Of a stretch of 64,000 bases of DNA, positions 52,489 to 62,899 are shown one piece after another. Position numbers and translations under genes: made by a program. The stretch comes from Spirodela intermedia (lineage: Eukaryota > Streptophyta > Magnoliopsida > Alismatales > Araceae). Every line of letters begins with the position of its first letter. The first letter of the stretch is position 1. The DNA is taken from assembly GCA_902729315.2 (NCBI GenBank), contig LR746276.1, forward strand, positions 845,169-909,168. Direction: 5' to 3'. The notes beneath the pieces were generated by a model. That model ran no database searches and was not told where the DNA came from. It was given only the letters and a program-made list of their open reading frames with translations.

Positions 52489-53666
52489 ACCGTGGTGCAA
52501 TGGACCAATTATCCCCAACTCTTTCGCATATTTATCCCAAAAAGTTCCCGTGTGGTCGTTTTGATACTATATAACCAAATAATTTATTTAAATGCCCTCC
52601 GTCTTAATGCGATGACGCATCTACAGTTTTCTTAAATTTTTCTCTAGGGGTCTGTTCGAAAATTTCCATTTTTTTCCGGTCCTTTCTCTCATGTTGCTAG
52701 GTGTATTGAGCCACGTGTAAAACTCTTATACAGCCACGTGGCGAGATGTTTGTGCTCACCTCTTTGTGGACGACGACTTGGTTGAGATATTTTCATATAC
52801 ACACGTAAGTCGTGGACTATGAAAACTTTTTCTATACCAATAAATAATGCAATGAATATGTAACTTATATATTTACTACGTCACCAACATGCTTGGGCCA
52901 ATTTAATTATTATTATTATTTAATATTGAATAATATACATCACCACCATTTATCACCCCAATTAAATTATGCGGGAAATAAATTCCGGGTGATGCTAGCT
53001 TTGGGTTATATATATATATATATAGAAAATATATTCCCCTTTCAGCCATGGGTCACTCCATCTCTCTATAATATTTTAAAGTAATTCCCTACTAATTACC
53101 ATTAGAAATTAATAATAGGAAATATATTTAACTATATTTTAAAAGTAATAATACTCATTTTTTAATAAGAATGTAAGAGTTATGAGTCACGCCCCATCAA
53201 GACCCATGTAAAAATTTGAGCCAGATCATCTGCATTTTTAATATTTTTATTTCTACCCATCCACGAGGAAGTAAAATATTTATGGACAAAGGTGCAAATT
53301 AACCGTAAAAGGAATTTAATAAGCAGAGTTAATTTTTATGAATTATTTTCATAATCGGATGATAATGTAATATATCTAATTATTTAATAAAATAAAAGCA
53401 TTAATTTCCGTAAATATTAATAGCAGGTTGATTTTAGTTTTCGTAATATTTATGAGAAAAAGTGATGGTGACTGCTCTTGGGCGATTAGTGGCCCAAACT
53501 CGGGACAAGTGGCAGGAGTAGCTGGGCCGTTTAGGCGGGTAAATAGAGCTACAAAATGCCGTTATAATGACGTAATACCCGTGTGGTCGGTACCTTCTCC
53601 ATCGTGACCGTCAACCGTCTACTATTCTTCGGCGAAACCCTAGTTCGTCGGAGTGGAAGAAGGGGG
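52489..53666. other. AT-rich spacer between the 4CL and AE7 genes
   Basis: 4CL 3' UTR, then AT-rich DNA with a (TA)n run near 53009-53023. The last 150 bp are more GC-rich and are likely AE7 promoter and leader. Nothing coding recognised. Confidence 0.4.
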
Positions 53667-55805
53667 ATGATGGTGTCGCAGCTGATCAACGCCAATCCGG
53701 TCGTCTACGAGATAAAGGATCGCCCCGCGCGGGTCCGACAGCCGGCCGAGGAGGACGAGTACGGTGCCGACCCCATCGACCAGCAGGAGATTTTTGATAT
53801 CCTTTCCACGGTGGTCGTGGTTCGCCGTGTTAATTTCACCTGGTTTCTCCTCCAGCATAAGATCTTTGAGTTGCACGGTGTTAATCGATGGAAAAAAATC
53901 CTTGCACTCTATTGGATATGAAGTAATTCATTGACATATGTGTGGGGATCTTCTCGGAAGAGTCGTGTTCTGCTCGTGGTGCGTCGTGTGGACATATTAC
54001 TGCATTGATTTAGAAGCTTTCCGATCTCATTATCAATTGATTTGGATTCGGAAGATCCGATTTCTTCACGTTAAAAAATAATAATATTTTCCGACCGCAC
54101 ATATGAAATGGTGTTAGGGTTCATTTGGGGTAATTTTATATGCTCACAGGCTTTTTCGTATAGAAGGTGCTGTGTTTCCTTGACAGGCTTAAATCATATC
54201 AGGGATATAAAAGATCCTGAGCATCCTTACACTCTGGAAGAATTGAAAGTAGTATCAGAAGATGCAATTGATGTGGACGACAAGCAAAGTCATGTCAGGT
54301 ATGGTGATGTCTCCTGGGACATTTTAAGGAAAAAAAAATTCGTCGCTCTATCTTTTCCCCGCTTAGAAGCCTCTACTACGTAACAGTGATTGATATTTTC
54401 TGGTTCAGGGTCACTTTTACTCCTACTGTTGAGCATTGCAGTATGGCAACATTAATTGGCCTTAGCATACGAGTCAAACTAATGCGAAGTTTACCGTCTA
54501 GGTTCAAGGTACGCAGTTCATTTCCCCAGATTCCTACCTTCCTTAGAAGATCACAACAGCTCATATCCTCTGCTTCTTACCGCTATCTTTGTGTGGTATA
54601 TTCTTGAAAATTTCATAAATTTATTTTGGAAACCCTGGATTCTTAGTCCAGATTATTTGTTACTATCTCATAGGAGAGACGTTAGATTGGGTATGCCAGT
54701 ATCGTCTCCAGAGATGAAAGGCATTCGGAACAGTGAATATTTTTTAATTTGTTATTATTATTATTTCCATTAGGTTTATGCCACAATTTATCCAGCACGA
54801 GCCATGTGATTTCAAGAAGACCGTGTTCCTGTGGGTGGTTTATTTTTGAATTTGGTATAAGTTTTGGTGCTGGAACTATCTTTTATCGATCGATTTGACT
54901 TTGATTACATGCATGAGATGGAGAGGATCAGTGTCAAAGGGGGAAATCATCGAAGGAATGGTGTTTAAAAAATATAAACTGAAAAACTTATAAGTTGAGG
55001 GAGATTTTTAAGTTGCTCAAGTCCTGTTAGAAGGAAAAACAGGATAATGCAGGCTGAAAAATCATGGAATCATATGAAAAAGATACCATGAGAAGGTGCG
55101 AGAATGATCGATCTCATACTCTTAAGGTTCTTAAAGGATTTTCATTCATGGAGCAGAATTTTTTACCCAGATCTCCTACAAGCTTATAATTCCTAATATG
55201 ATTAAGCTTATAGTTCCTGTTTTTGATGCCCCTTCTGTGGGATTGAAGGTGTCTGGGTTTCCTAGTACGGAAATCCGCTGTTTTATGCCAAAAATAGTGA
55301 AAAAGTATACATGTCAGCCGTATTATGATCCAGGGTGTACATATCTCATTGGAATTACCTGAACGTTTCCCAATATATGCCGTATGATCCTAATCAGTTA
55401 GGTAAGTAATCTGTGATTTAGGATAATTCTAACTATTATTCAGTTCATCTCGATTTGAGACGATTGATGTTTTTTCTGGATGGTTGTGGGTAATGATTAA
55501 TCGTTCTGTCCCTTTAAGGCATTTGACCGAACGCTGACTTTACTTGCAGGTTGACATCCGGGTCGCACCTGGGACGCATGCCACCGAAGACGCCGGTACT
55601 TAGAATTCTGCTCACTAGCTGGTCCAAAGCTGCTGGAAATGTGTCAAAGATCCTTTTTTTTTGGCCAAATCTGGAACTAAACTTGGCTCATTTTGACTCT
55701 GCAGTGAACAAACAGTTGAACGACAAGGAGCGGGTTGCCGCCGCCCTTGAGAACCCTAATCTCGTGGATATGGTCGAGGGCTGCCTCTCCAAGACGTATC
55801 TTTGA
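53667..55805 (+). CDS. AE7: AE7 / MIP18-family cytosolic Fe-S protein assembly factor (CIAO2B homologue)
   Basis: Part of the CIA targeting complex (with MET18 and CIA1) that delivers Fe-S clusters to cytosolic and nuclear proteins. Five exons: 53667-53796, 54193-54298, 54409-54508, 55550-55595, 55705-55805, giving 160 residues (Arabidopsis AE7 about 157). Two Met codons (53667, 53670) start the protein: [15 protein letters not shown]. Family blocks follow: [57 protein letters not shown] (with the conserved Cys), [27 protein letters not shown] and [13 protein letters not shown]. The first intron (53797-54192) fits U12-type signals and not GT-AG, because no GT donor preserves the conserved EIFD-HIRD joint. 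Identity is very secure. Confidence 0.95.
53797..54192 (+). other. Probable U12-type (AT-AA) intron of AE7
   Basis: The 5' end reads ATATCCTTTCC, an exact U12 donor. Near the 3' end TTTCCTTGAC (ending 54183) matches the U12 branch-site consensus TTCCTTAAC/TTCCTTGAC, about 10 nt before the exon. Splicing TTTG to ATCATATC restores EIFD-HIRD exactly. The terminal dinucleotides are then AT and AA. Confidence 0.75.
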
Positions 55806-55937
55806 TCCTTTTTCACACACAAGCTGTTTGCTGTCTGGTCCGCAGAATCTCGCAGATCCATTCGTTGCCTTTCCTGGGTCTCTCTGTGTACACAAATCTG
55901 CTGTTGGCTTCTTTCCGCGGAATTTCATTGGCCCATG

Positions 55938-56003
<66 letters not shown>

Positions 56004-56214
56004 ATGGGTCTATGGTGCGAAAGAAACTGCTGGGTCGGCCAAAGCCGAATTAGAGAGTTGCGTGATGGATGGCGAGTGCGAAATGTCACCTGGGCTAATA
56101 TGGGCCGACCGAAGCAAGCTGCCCTGAAATCTGCGGCAGAACCTCGCGGGGAGGAGGTGAGCTTCCCTACACCTCACTTCTGGTCATCTCCTTTTCCACC
56201 ATAAAAATTATCCG

Positions 56215-56251
<37 letters not shown>

Positions 56252-56349
56252 CCTCTCTCCCTATCTCTATCGATTACTCGAGCGCCTGGTCGTCTGTAAA
56301 GGTCGCGGGAAGGGAGTTTAGGGTTTCGCGTCGAGAAGAGGGAGGAGGA
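55806..56349. other. AE7-DUF760 spacer with (GA)n and (CT)n
   Basis: A (GA)n tract at 55939-56001 just after the AE7 3' UTR and a (CT)n tract at 56219-56247, about 100 bp before the DUF760 start codon and probably in its leader or promoter. Confidence 0.7.
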
Positions 56350-58810
56350 ATGTGGGCTTGGGGTGGGGTGGGGGACGGCGTGGTGGTCCTCCCGCACCCC
56401 CCGGCCATCGGGGGAGGATTCCGGCCCCCGGCGGCGGATTTTAAGCTATTAACCGTCGCCGTTTCTTCCGACTCCAGGCATCTCTTCTCCCTCAAGGTGA
56501 TCCCTCAAGCTATTAACCGCCCCTCCTTCTGCTCTGTCATTCGGTCGCCTATCCGCGCGCTCTTTTGTGTTCGGCTCTCTGATTTCTTGCTGATCGACAA
56601 AATTGGCGCACGAGATCGAGAGATATTCACGATCTTCGGGGCTTTTGTTTGATTGGATGGGAACAGCCTGGGAGGAGCGATACTCAGACGATCCTTCCAC
56701 TGGAGGAATATCGGTTTCGATTTCTCGATCGAATAGAAAATATTGACATGGACGCATTTGAACTACAATTAGCATCCGGAAATTTCCGTGGCTCTTTTCA
56801 AAGTTTCGTCCACAGTGAGATTATCGGGCTCTTGATCACCACCTCCCGATCGTTGAAGCTCCGATGAAGATGATCGATAAGACGGTGAATACTGCATCGG
56901 AAATCAAGTATATGCACACAGAAAACGTAGAACTGTTGATTGCGAAGAACCAGATGCATCATAATGTCTTAATTCTTCTTAAATTGCGGAAAATAAGAGT
57001 CTAACGTGTTTCAGTTCTTCGCCAATTACTCGAGAATTTGACGCCTGTTCTAAGCTTTTTTTCCATCTTTTGTGCTTTTCAGTTTCCTATTTTCTGGCTG
57101 AATCGTTGTTCTTCCAGGGTTGCTCGAGTTTATTCTGGCCGAAACCGGGGGTTCAGGTGGAGAATCCTCGGGTGAGAAGATTTAGGTTGAAAGCTTTAGA
57201 GAGCTACGGCGAGAATCAAGATCCGATTGCCCCCCTGAAGCTAGAATCTCCGACGGGTCAACACCTGTCCCAGATATTGCAGACGCATCCTCATCTGTTC
57301 CCAGCAGCCATCGATCAGCAACTGCGGCAGCTTCAGTCGGACGAAAACCTTCTGAAAGAGAAAACCTCCCCTGCACCTCAAGATGTTCTTTACAGGTTTG
57401 CCAATTTTTTCAGTTCTCACCGTTGACTTTTGTTTAAGATCCAAACAAACCCATGACAAAGATCACAGATGGTTGGTTTGGGATCGAGACATCTTGATCA
57501 TCAATGGCGACACCGCCATTAGTGCACTTTCAAGAGAAAACCTTCCCTGCACCTCAAGATGTTCTTTACGGATTTGACATTTTTTTCCTCACGGGTTCTC
57601 ATCGTTGACTTTTGGTTAAGATCCGAACAAACCCATGAAAAAAATCAAAGATGGTTGACTTTGAAGAGGTTTTGTCCCCACCAATCAAAATATAAATTTT
57701 TATGAACGCCTCGGGAGAAATGTATGCAGATAACTTTGTTTGAATTTTACTGCTTCACCTTCATATGATATTTTTGTCACTCGGTGAAGCATCCGAGTAG
57801 GCAGATTATCGAGCTTCAGTTAATATTCTATTAATGGATTATTTTCGAATAAATGCTTCAACTGTCCTGCTGCGCGATCTTACTATCATCCATGGAAGAA
57901 TGCTCTGAACCAATCTTGTCAAATAACTTTCCGTTGACCCCCACTCTCCGGTCAAAGAAAAATTCCCTCTGACCGTGGCAGATTTTGGCTCCTCCGCAGG
58001 AGAATTGCCGAGGTGAAGAACAAGGAGAGGCACAGAGCCGTGGAGGAGATAATCTACTGCTTGGTCGTGCAGAAGTTCGTCGAGAAGGGGATCGTGATGA
58101 TCCCGGCCATCTCGCCGTCGCCGGATCCCTCCGTGCTGGTGGACTCCTGGCCGAACCAGGCGCGGAAGCTGGAGGCCGTCCACTCCCAGGACGCCCTGGA
58201 GATGATCGAGAGCCACATCGCCCTCGTCCTCGGAGAGCGATCAGTGGGGCCGCTCAACTCCGTCGCGCAGATCAGCAAGATCAAGCTGGGGAAGCTCTAC
58301 GCCGCCTCCATTATGTACGGCTACTTCCTCAAGAGGGTGGACGAGAGGTTCCAGCTCGAGCGGACCATGAAGACCCTCCCCCCGCAGCCCGGCGACCGGC
58401 GCACCATCTTCGACAATCTCAAGGCCAGCCCCCTGTGGGACGTGGAGTCGCTGATCCAGATCCCCGCCGACGAGGACGACGACGGCGACGAGTTCGGCGG
58501 CAGCGGCGGTGCCGATTCCTCCCGTCTCAGGTCCTACGTCATGTACCTCGATGCGGAGACGCTGCAGAGGTACGCGACAATGCGCTCCAAGGCGGCGATC
58601 TCGTTGATCGAGAAGCAGACGCAGGCGCTGTTCGGGAGGCCCGACATCCGCCTAGCAGACGACGGCTCAATCGAGCTCCCCAACGACGAGGTCGTCTCCA
58701 TCACCTTCTCCGGCCTGACCACGCTCGTCCTCGAGGCCGTCGCCTTCGGCTCCTTCCTCTGGGACGCCGAAAGCTTCGTCGAATCCAGGTACCATTTCCT
58801 CTCCACCTGA
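56350..58810 (+). CDS. DUF760 protein, UV-B-induced At3g17800-like, probably plastid
   Basis: Three exons: 56350-56496, 57118-57395, 58000-58810, giving 411 residues. Exon 1 (49 codons, MWAWGGVGDGVVVLPHPP...) is rich in small and hydroxylated residues with few acids and looks like part of a chloroplast transit peptide. The DUF760 core begins near SPTGQHLSQILQTHPHLFPA in exon 2 and continues in exon 3 with RRIAEVKNKERHRAVEEIIY, VSPDPSVLVDSWP-like and VGPLNSVAQISKIKLGKLYA. It ends LVLEAVAFGSFLWDAESFVE then SRYHFLST and stop. A possible donor (CAGGTACC) overlaps the SRYHF codons, but reading through gives the family-like end. The biochemical role of DUF760 is unknown; expression of the Arabidopsis relative responds to UV-B. 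Confidence 0.88.
57532..57657 (+). repeat. Duplicate of the DUF760 exon 2 end and donor region
   Basis: Matches 57356-57475 nearly base for base, 176 bp downstream inside the intron. It includes the last 40 nt of exon 2, but the donor TACAGGTTTG has become TACGGATTTG. Confidence 0.9.
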
Positions 58811-58887
58811 TCCCCTCGGTTCGAACTCCGCCGAGACGACGATGCATCTCCACCTGTAAATCGTCTTCCTCTTCTTCTGTAAATTTT

Positions 58888-58943
<56 letters not shown>

Positions 58944-59300
58944 CTCCGATGGGCGGTTTTGAAGGATTCTCGAAGCGCCGAGAAGATGACATTTTGACCG
59001 TTCGATTATCGATATCAGAGGACCGATAATCACCGTGATCGTAATTCGTTTTAAGTCGCGCTACGGGCTAACGGTTTCCGCTGTTAGCGTTCTCACGGTA
59101 ATATCCGCTGTCAGCAATAATCTTAGACTAGTCAAAGATGATACGTTTTCCATACGAGCCGGTTAATATGCTCCAGAGAGGAGTTGTCTAACGGCGACGG
59201 ACCGGCTTCTCAACCGGCAACGGCCGGTCGTCTCCCCGCCTGTTCTCCTCATCCTTCGTTCCGTATTTGTCCCCTATTCCTCCTCTTCTCACCACCCAAA

Positions 59301-59337
<37 letters not shown>

Positions 59338-59405
59338 ATATATATGCGAGAGGGAGGGGGGGTGGGTTTGTGGCGAGGATTGTGGCGGGGAAGGGAGGGA
59401 GGAGG
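58811..59405. other. DUF760-XTH spacer with (CT)n and (GA)n
   Basis: DUF760 3' UTR, (CT)n at about 58891-58937, and (GA)n at 59303-59336 lying 70 bp before the XTH start codon, probably in its 5' leader. Confidence 0.7.
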
Positions 59406-61214
59406 ATGATGGGGGCGAGGCTCCTGGGGGCGGCGGTGGTGGCGCTGTGCTGGGCGGCGCAGGCGGTGGCGGCGTTCCGGAACGTGACAACGCGGCGGTT
59501 CGAGGATGGCTACACGCCGCTCTTCGGGGAGAGAAACGTCCTCCCCTCCGGCGACAGCCGCAGCGTCCGGCTACTCCTCGATCAGTATACTGGTGAGGGA
59601 CTGTCCTCCTCCTTCCTTCTCCTTCCTCTTCCTCTTCCCCTGGATTGCTCTCTCGGCCTCCATTCTACGTCCTCGAATTGGGTACTGACGCTTCTCGTGA
59701 CTCGGCTGCAGGATCCGGCTTCATCTCCTCTGATCTCTACAACCATGGATTCTTCAGCGCCAAGATCAAGCTCCCCTCCGACTACACCGCGGGCGTCGTC
59801 GTGGCCTTCTACGTGAGTATCAGTATCATCGTCATCATCATCGTCGTCGTTAACCATACTTCTGATAGATAGATCATCTCCTCCACTCTCTTCCGTGGAG
59901 ATAAATTCCGATGCCGAAGGTGCCTTCCCCTGCAACAGTCTGGACCATCCCCCGTCGTATCTCCATTGGTTGATTCTCCTTAGCGTTAGCAGCTTTCTGT
60001 TTATCTGGAGTAGCACGCATCCCGGGGTTTCCTCGTAGCCAACGAACGTCGAAACTGGTCTCCCCAGCCAGGAACCCCCATCTTCATCCTCATCTCATTT
60101 GTTTAGATATATCTCTGGAAACCCTAAACGATCCGCAGAACACCATCCCACTCATCCCTCTTGTTTACTTTGTTCTTCCGATCTCAGGTCCGACTCCAAT
60201 TCTCCCACTGCGGCTGTTTCCTTGGAAATTAAATACCTAACTGCCGGCCGATTAAATGAGTGCTTGATCACCTGATGAGTTAATTTCTCTTTGATGGTTG
60301 CGGTGGAGTGGAGTGATTTATTTCTTTCCTAGATTGCCATTAATATCTGCAACGAGAGTTAACCGGGGACGATGGTGGTGTGCCGTCGCAGACATCTAAC
60401 GGGGATATCTTCGAGAAGAACCACGACGAGCTGGACTTCGAGTTCCTCGGCAATGTCCGAGGCCGAGAGTGGAAGGTGCAGACCAACGTCTACGGCAACG
60501 GCTCCACCAGCCGCGGCCGGGAGGAGCGCTACCTCCTGCCCTTCGACCCCACCGCCGAGGCCCACCGATACTCCATCCTCTGGACCGAGGAGACCATCAT
60601 GTGAGCCCGCCGGAGAAGACGACCTGAACCCTATTTTTCCCGTACGTTTTCTGTTGCAGACGGCCGGTCTTTATTCCGCGAATTTTGGTGGCAGCTTTTA
60701 CATCGACGATATGCCTATCCGGGAGGTCCGCCGGAGCGCCGCCATGGGAGGGGACTACCCCTCGAAGCCCATGTCCCTCTACGCCACCATCTGGGACGGC
60801 TCCAACTGGGCAACCGCCGGCGGACGGTACAAGGTGAACTACAAGTACGCCCCCTTTGTGTCGGAGTTCTCCGAGCTGGCGTTGCAGGGCTGCCGGGTCG
60901 ACCCCATCGAGCAGGTCCCCGCCGCCGGGAGATGCGCCGAGGAGGAGGCCCAGCTGCTGGCCGGCGACTTCGCCGCCGTCACGCCGGAGCGCCGCGCCGC
61001 CATGAAGAACTTCCGGGAGAAGTTCATGACCTACTCCTTCTGCTACGACTCCCTGAGGTACCCCGCCACCTTCCCCGACTGCGACATCGTCTCCTCCGAG
61101 CAGGAGAGGTTCAAGGAGAGTGGTCACCTCAAGTTCGGCGGCGCCGGCCGTCGCCGCCACCGTCGCACCAAGCGTCGGAGCCGGATTCCTGCCGTCGCCG
61201 GCGCGTGGGAGTGA
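59406..61214 (+). CDS. XTH: Xyloglucan endotransglucosylase/hydrolase, group III (XTH27/28-like)
   Basis: Secreted GH16 enzyme that cuts and rejoins, or hydrolyses, wall xyloglucan. Four exons: 59406-59592, 59712-59812, 60392-60600, 60695-61214, giving 338 residues. A hydrophobic signal peptide covers about residues 1-23 ([20 protein letters not shown]). The catalytic motif [10 protein letters not shown] sits at 107-116 with both Glu and the central Asp present, and an N-glycosylation sequon NGS at 132-134. Also seen are [52 protein letters not shown] and the XET C-terminal block [14 protein letters not shown]. The end is very basic ([13 protein letters not shown]), as in XTH27/28. The closely spaced Met-Met start makes the exact first residue uncertain. 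Endohydrolase versus transferase activity cannot be told from sequence alone. Confidence 0.93.
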
Positions 61215-61477
61215 GGAGGTATGGTGGGTTCTCACCTCCGCGACTCCATCGATCGTCGATAACTCACATAAAATTAATGAAAATATGTAGATTGTTTCAT
61301 TCTTTTTCGCCATTCTTTCTGTGCCCACGTTGTAAGATCACCCGAAGATCACACCTCTCTTCACTGTGGATTCTAATCATAATGAAAGCGTCCAACACTC
61401 CCCTCCCTCTCTATCGCCCTCTCATTGTTCTAGAAACCAGTATCACCCAGAGAGAGAGAGAGAGAGAGAGAGAGCGC

Positions 61478-61515
<38 letters not shown>

Positions 61516-61615
61516 GTTCACACTCCCGTGGAATGGGTGATTCAGGTGGGTCGAGGCCGAGCTGTCGCCAGCTTGTTCAAAGGGTGTTCTTGGCACAATG
61601 AAGAGGGGGAGGAGA

Positions 61616-61661
<46 letters not shown>

Positions 61662-62609
61662 GATGGAGACGGTAGGGGTGGGAATATCACCATCCATTGC
61701 CGTGAGGAATGCGGGAAATCGACGCAAACATGCCGGCTGGAGGGATTCTTGGATTGTAGCTCCGGGGTCCCCATCAGGTGATATTCCCGTCCCCGACTTG
61801 AATTTTCAACGGCAGCTCCTCAGGTTCCGGCAGTGGAAGATTTCCACTTTGGGGAGAGGGAGGGCCTTTTGGCCGAGCTTTTATGGGCCTGGTGGGTGCT
61901 GGGTCGCGGCTATTTTTGTTCGTGGGCTTGATGACTATAAGATCCAAAAACAGAAATGTGGGTCACCTCAGCATAACTTATGGATTCCCTCGGCCCATTC
62001 ATCCTCTCGGTTTGGAGGGGGCATCCGACCGGGTGGATCCGATGCTTTTCAAGCCCCGCCCAGTTTTCGACAAGCGTCTAAAAAATGGGCTGTAAGTGGG
62101 ACCCACATTCGCTCTAACATACTTCTCATGTGCAACCGAGTATGGAAATGCACATATTATGATGAGATTTTTGCTGATAAAATTTATACTTTTCTGTTAA
62201 AATAATTCAGAAATGTGGCAACAGTAAATCAAATGCCAACACTCTTTCCCTCTCATTTGCCAAGGCTTGAAATGATGGGATTTGAAACAAAATCAATTAA
62301 TGGAAATTTCGGAATAATTCTAATCGAATACAAAATATTTTTTTCATCCATTCTAAAAAAATCAATCATCAGTTGGGAATTAAATATTCATTAAATATAT
62401 ATTCTAAAACATAAAGGTGGACATGTACGAAGAAAACTAGATAGAAGATGGGGGTTGATTTCTAATGATTTTCATTATTCATGGAATGTATCATTGATCC
62501 TTTGCTAGTTGGATGAGTCATGAGGGGGTTGAATTGATTCTTATTTTTTTTATATAATTAAGTATACTATTTTTTAAAAATATTATATATATTTAAATAA
62601 TTTTAAATT
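61215..62609. other. XTH downstream region with two GA tracts
   Basis: (GA)n at about 61450-61512 and 61617-61659, then unique DNA turning very AT-rich after 62200. Open frames are products of the GA repeats; no gene recognised. Confidence 0.5.
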
Positions 62610-62890
62610 AATATATAAATATGAAATAACTCATACACAATTTGTGAACACATGATTTTCAGAGTGGTTTGCCCAAATTTATTTTCACCTATGTCCACTT
62701 CTAAAGAGTCTATTTTGATTCAACTATTTCTGAACAAGAGATTGTGATACCTCATAGAATCTTAGAAACATGTATTCATACATCTCCTCTGTTATAAGCA
62801 CACTACAAGTATTATAGCATTCTAGGTGATTGTCTTGTTGGCACACCATATGTGTCTCAACGATTCCATAGATTAACACTAGTCACATTG
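62610..62890 (-). repeat. Possible LTR remnant of Copia element 3
   Basis: On the minus strand, TAGAAGTGGACATAGG followed shortly by GGGCAAACCACTCT resembles the 3' part of some plant Copia LTRs. No second copy is in the window, so this is tentative. Confidence 0.35.
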
Positions 62891-62899
62891 ATAACAAGA

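Noticed and set aside
53811-54186. GT-AG alternative for the first AE7 intron
   Set aside because: A donor near 53833 with the AG at 54186 keeps frame but inserts about ten non-conserved residues into the invariant EIFD-HIRD joint, while exact U12 signals give a clean join.
57985-58962. 325-codon plus-strand frame overlapping DUF760 exon 3
   Set aside because: Out-of-frame Arg-rich reading of the same exon; the DUF760 frame carries the conserved sequence.
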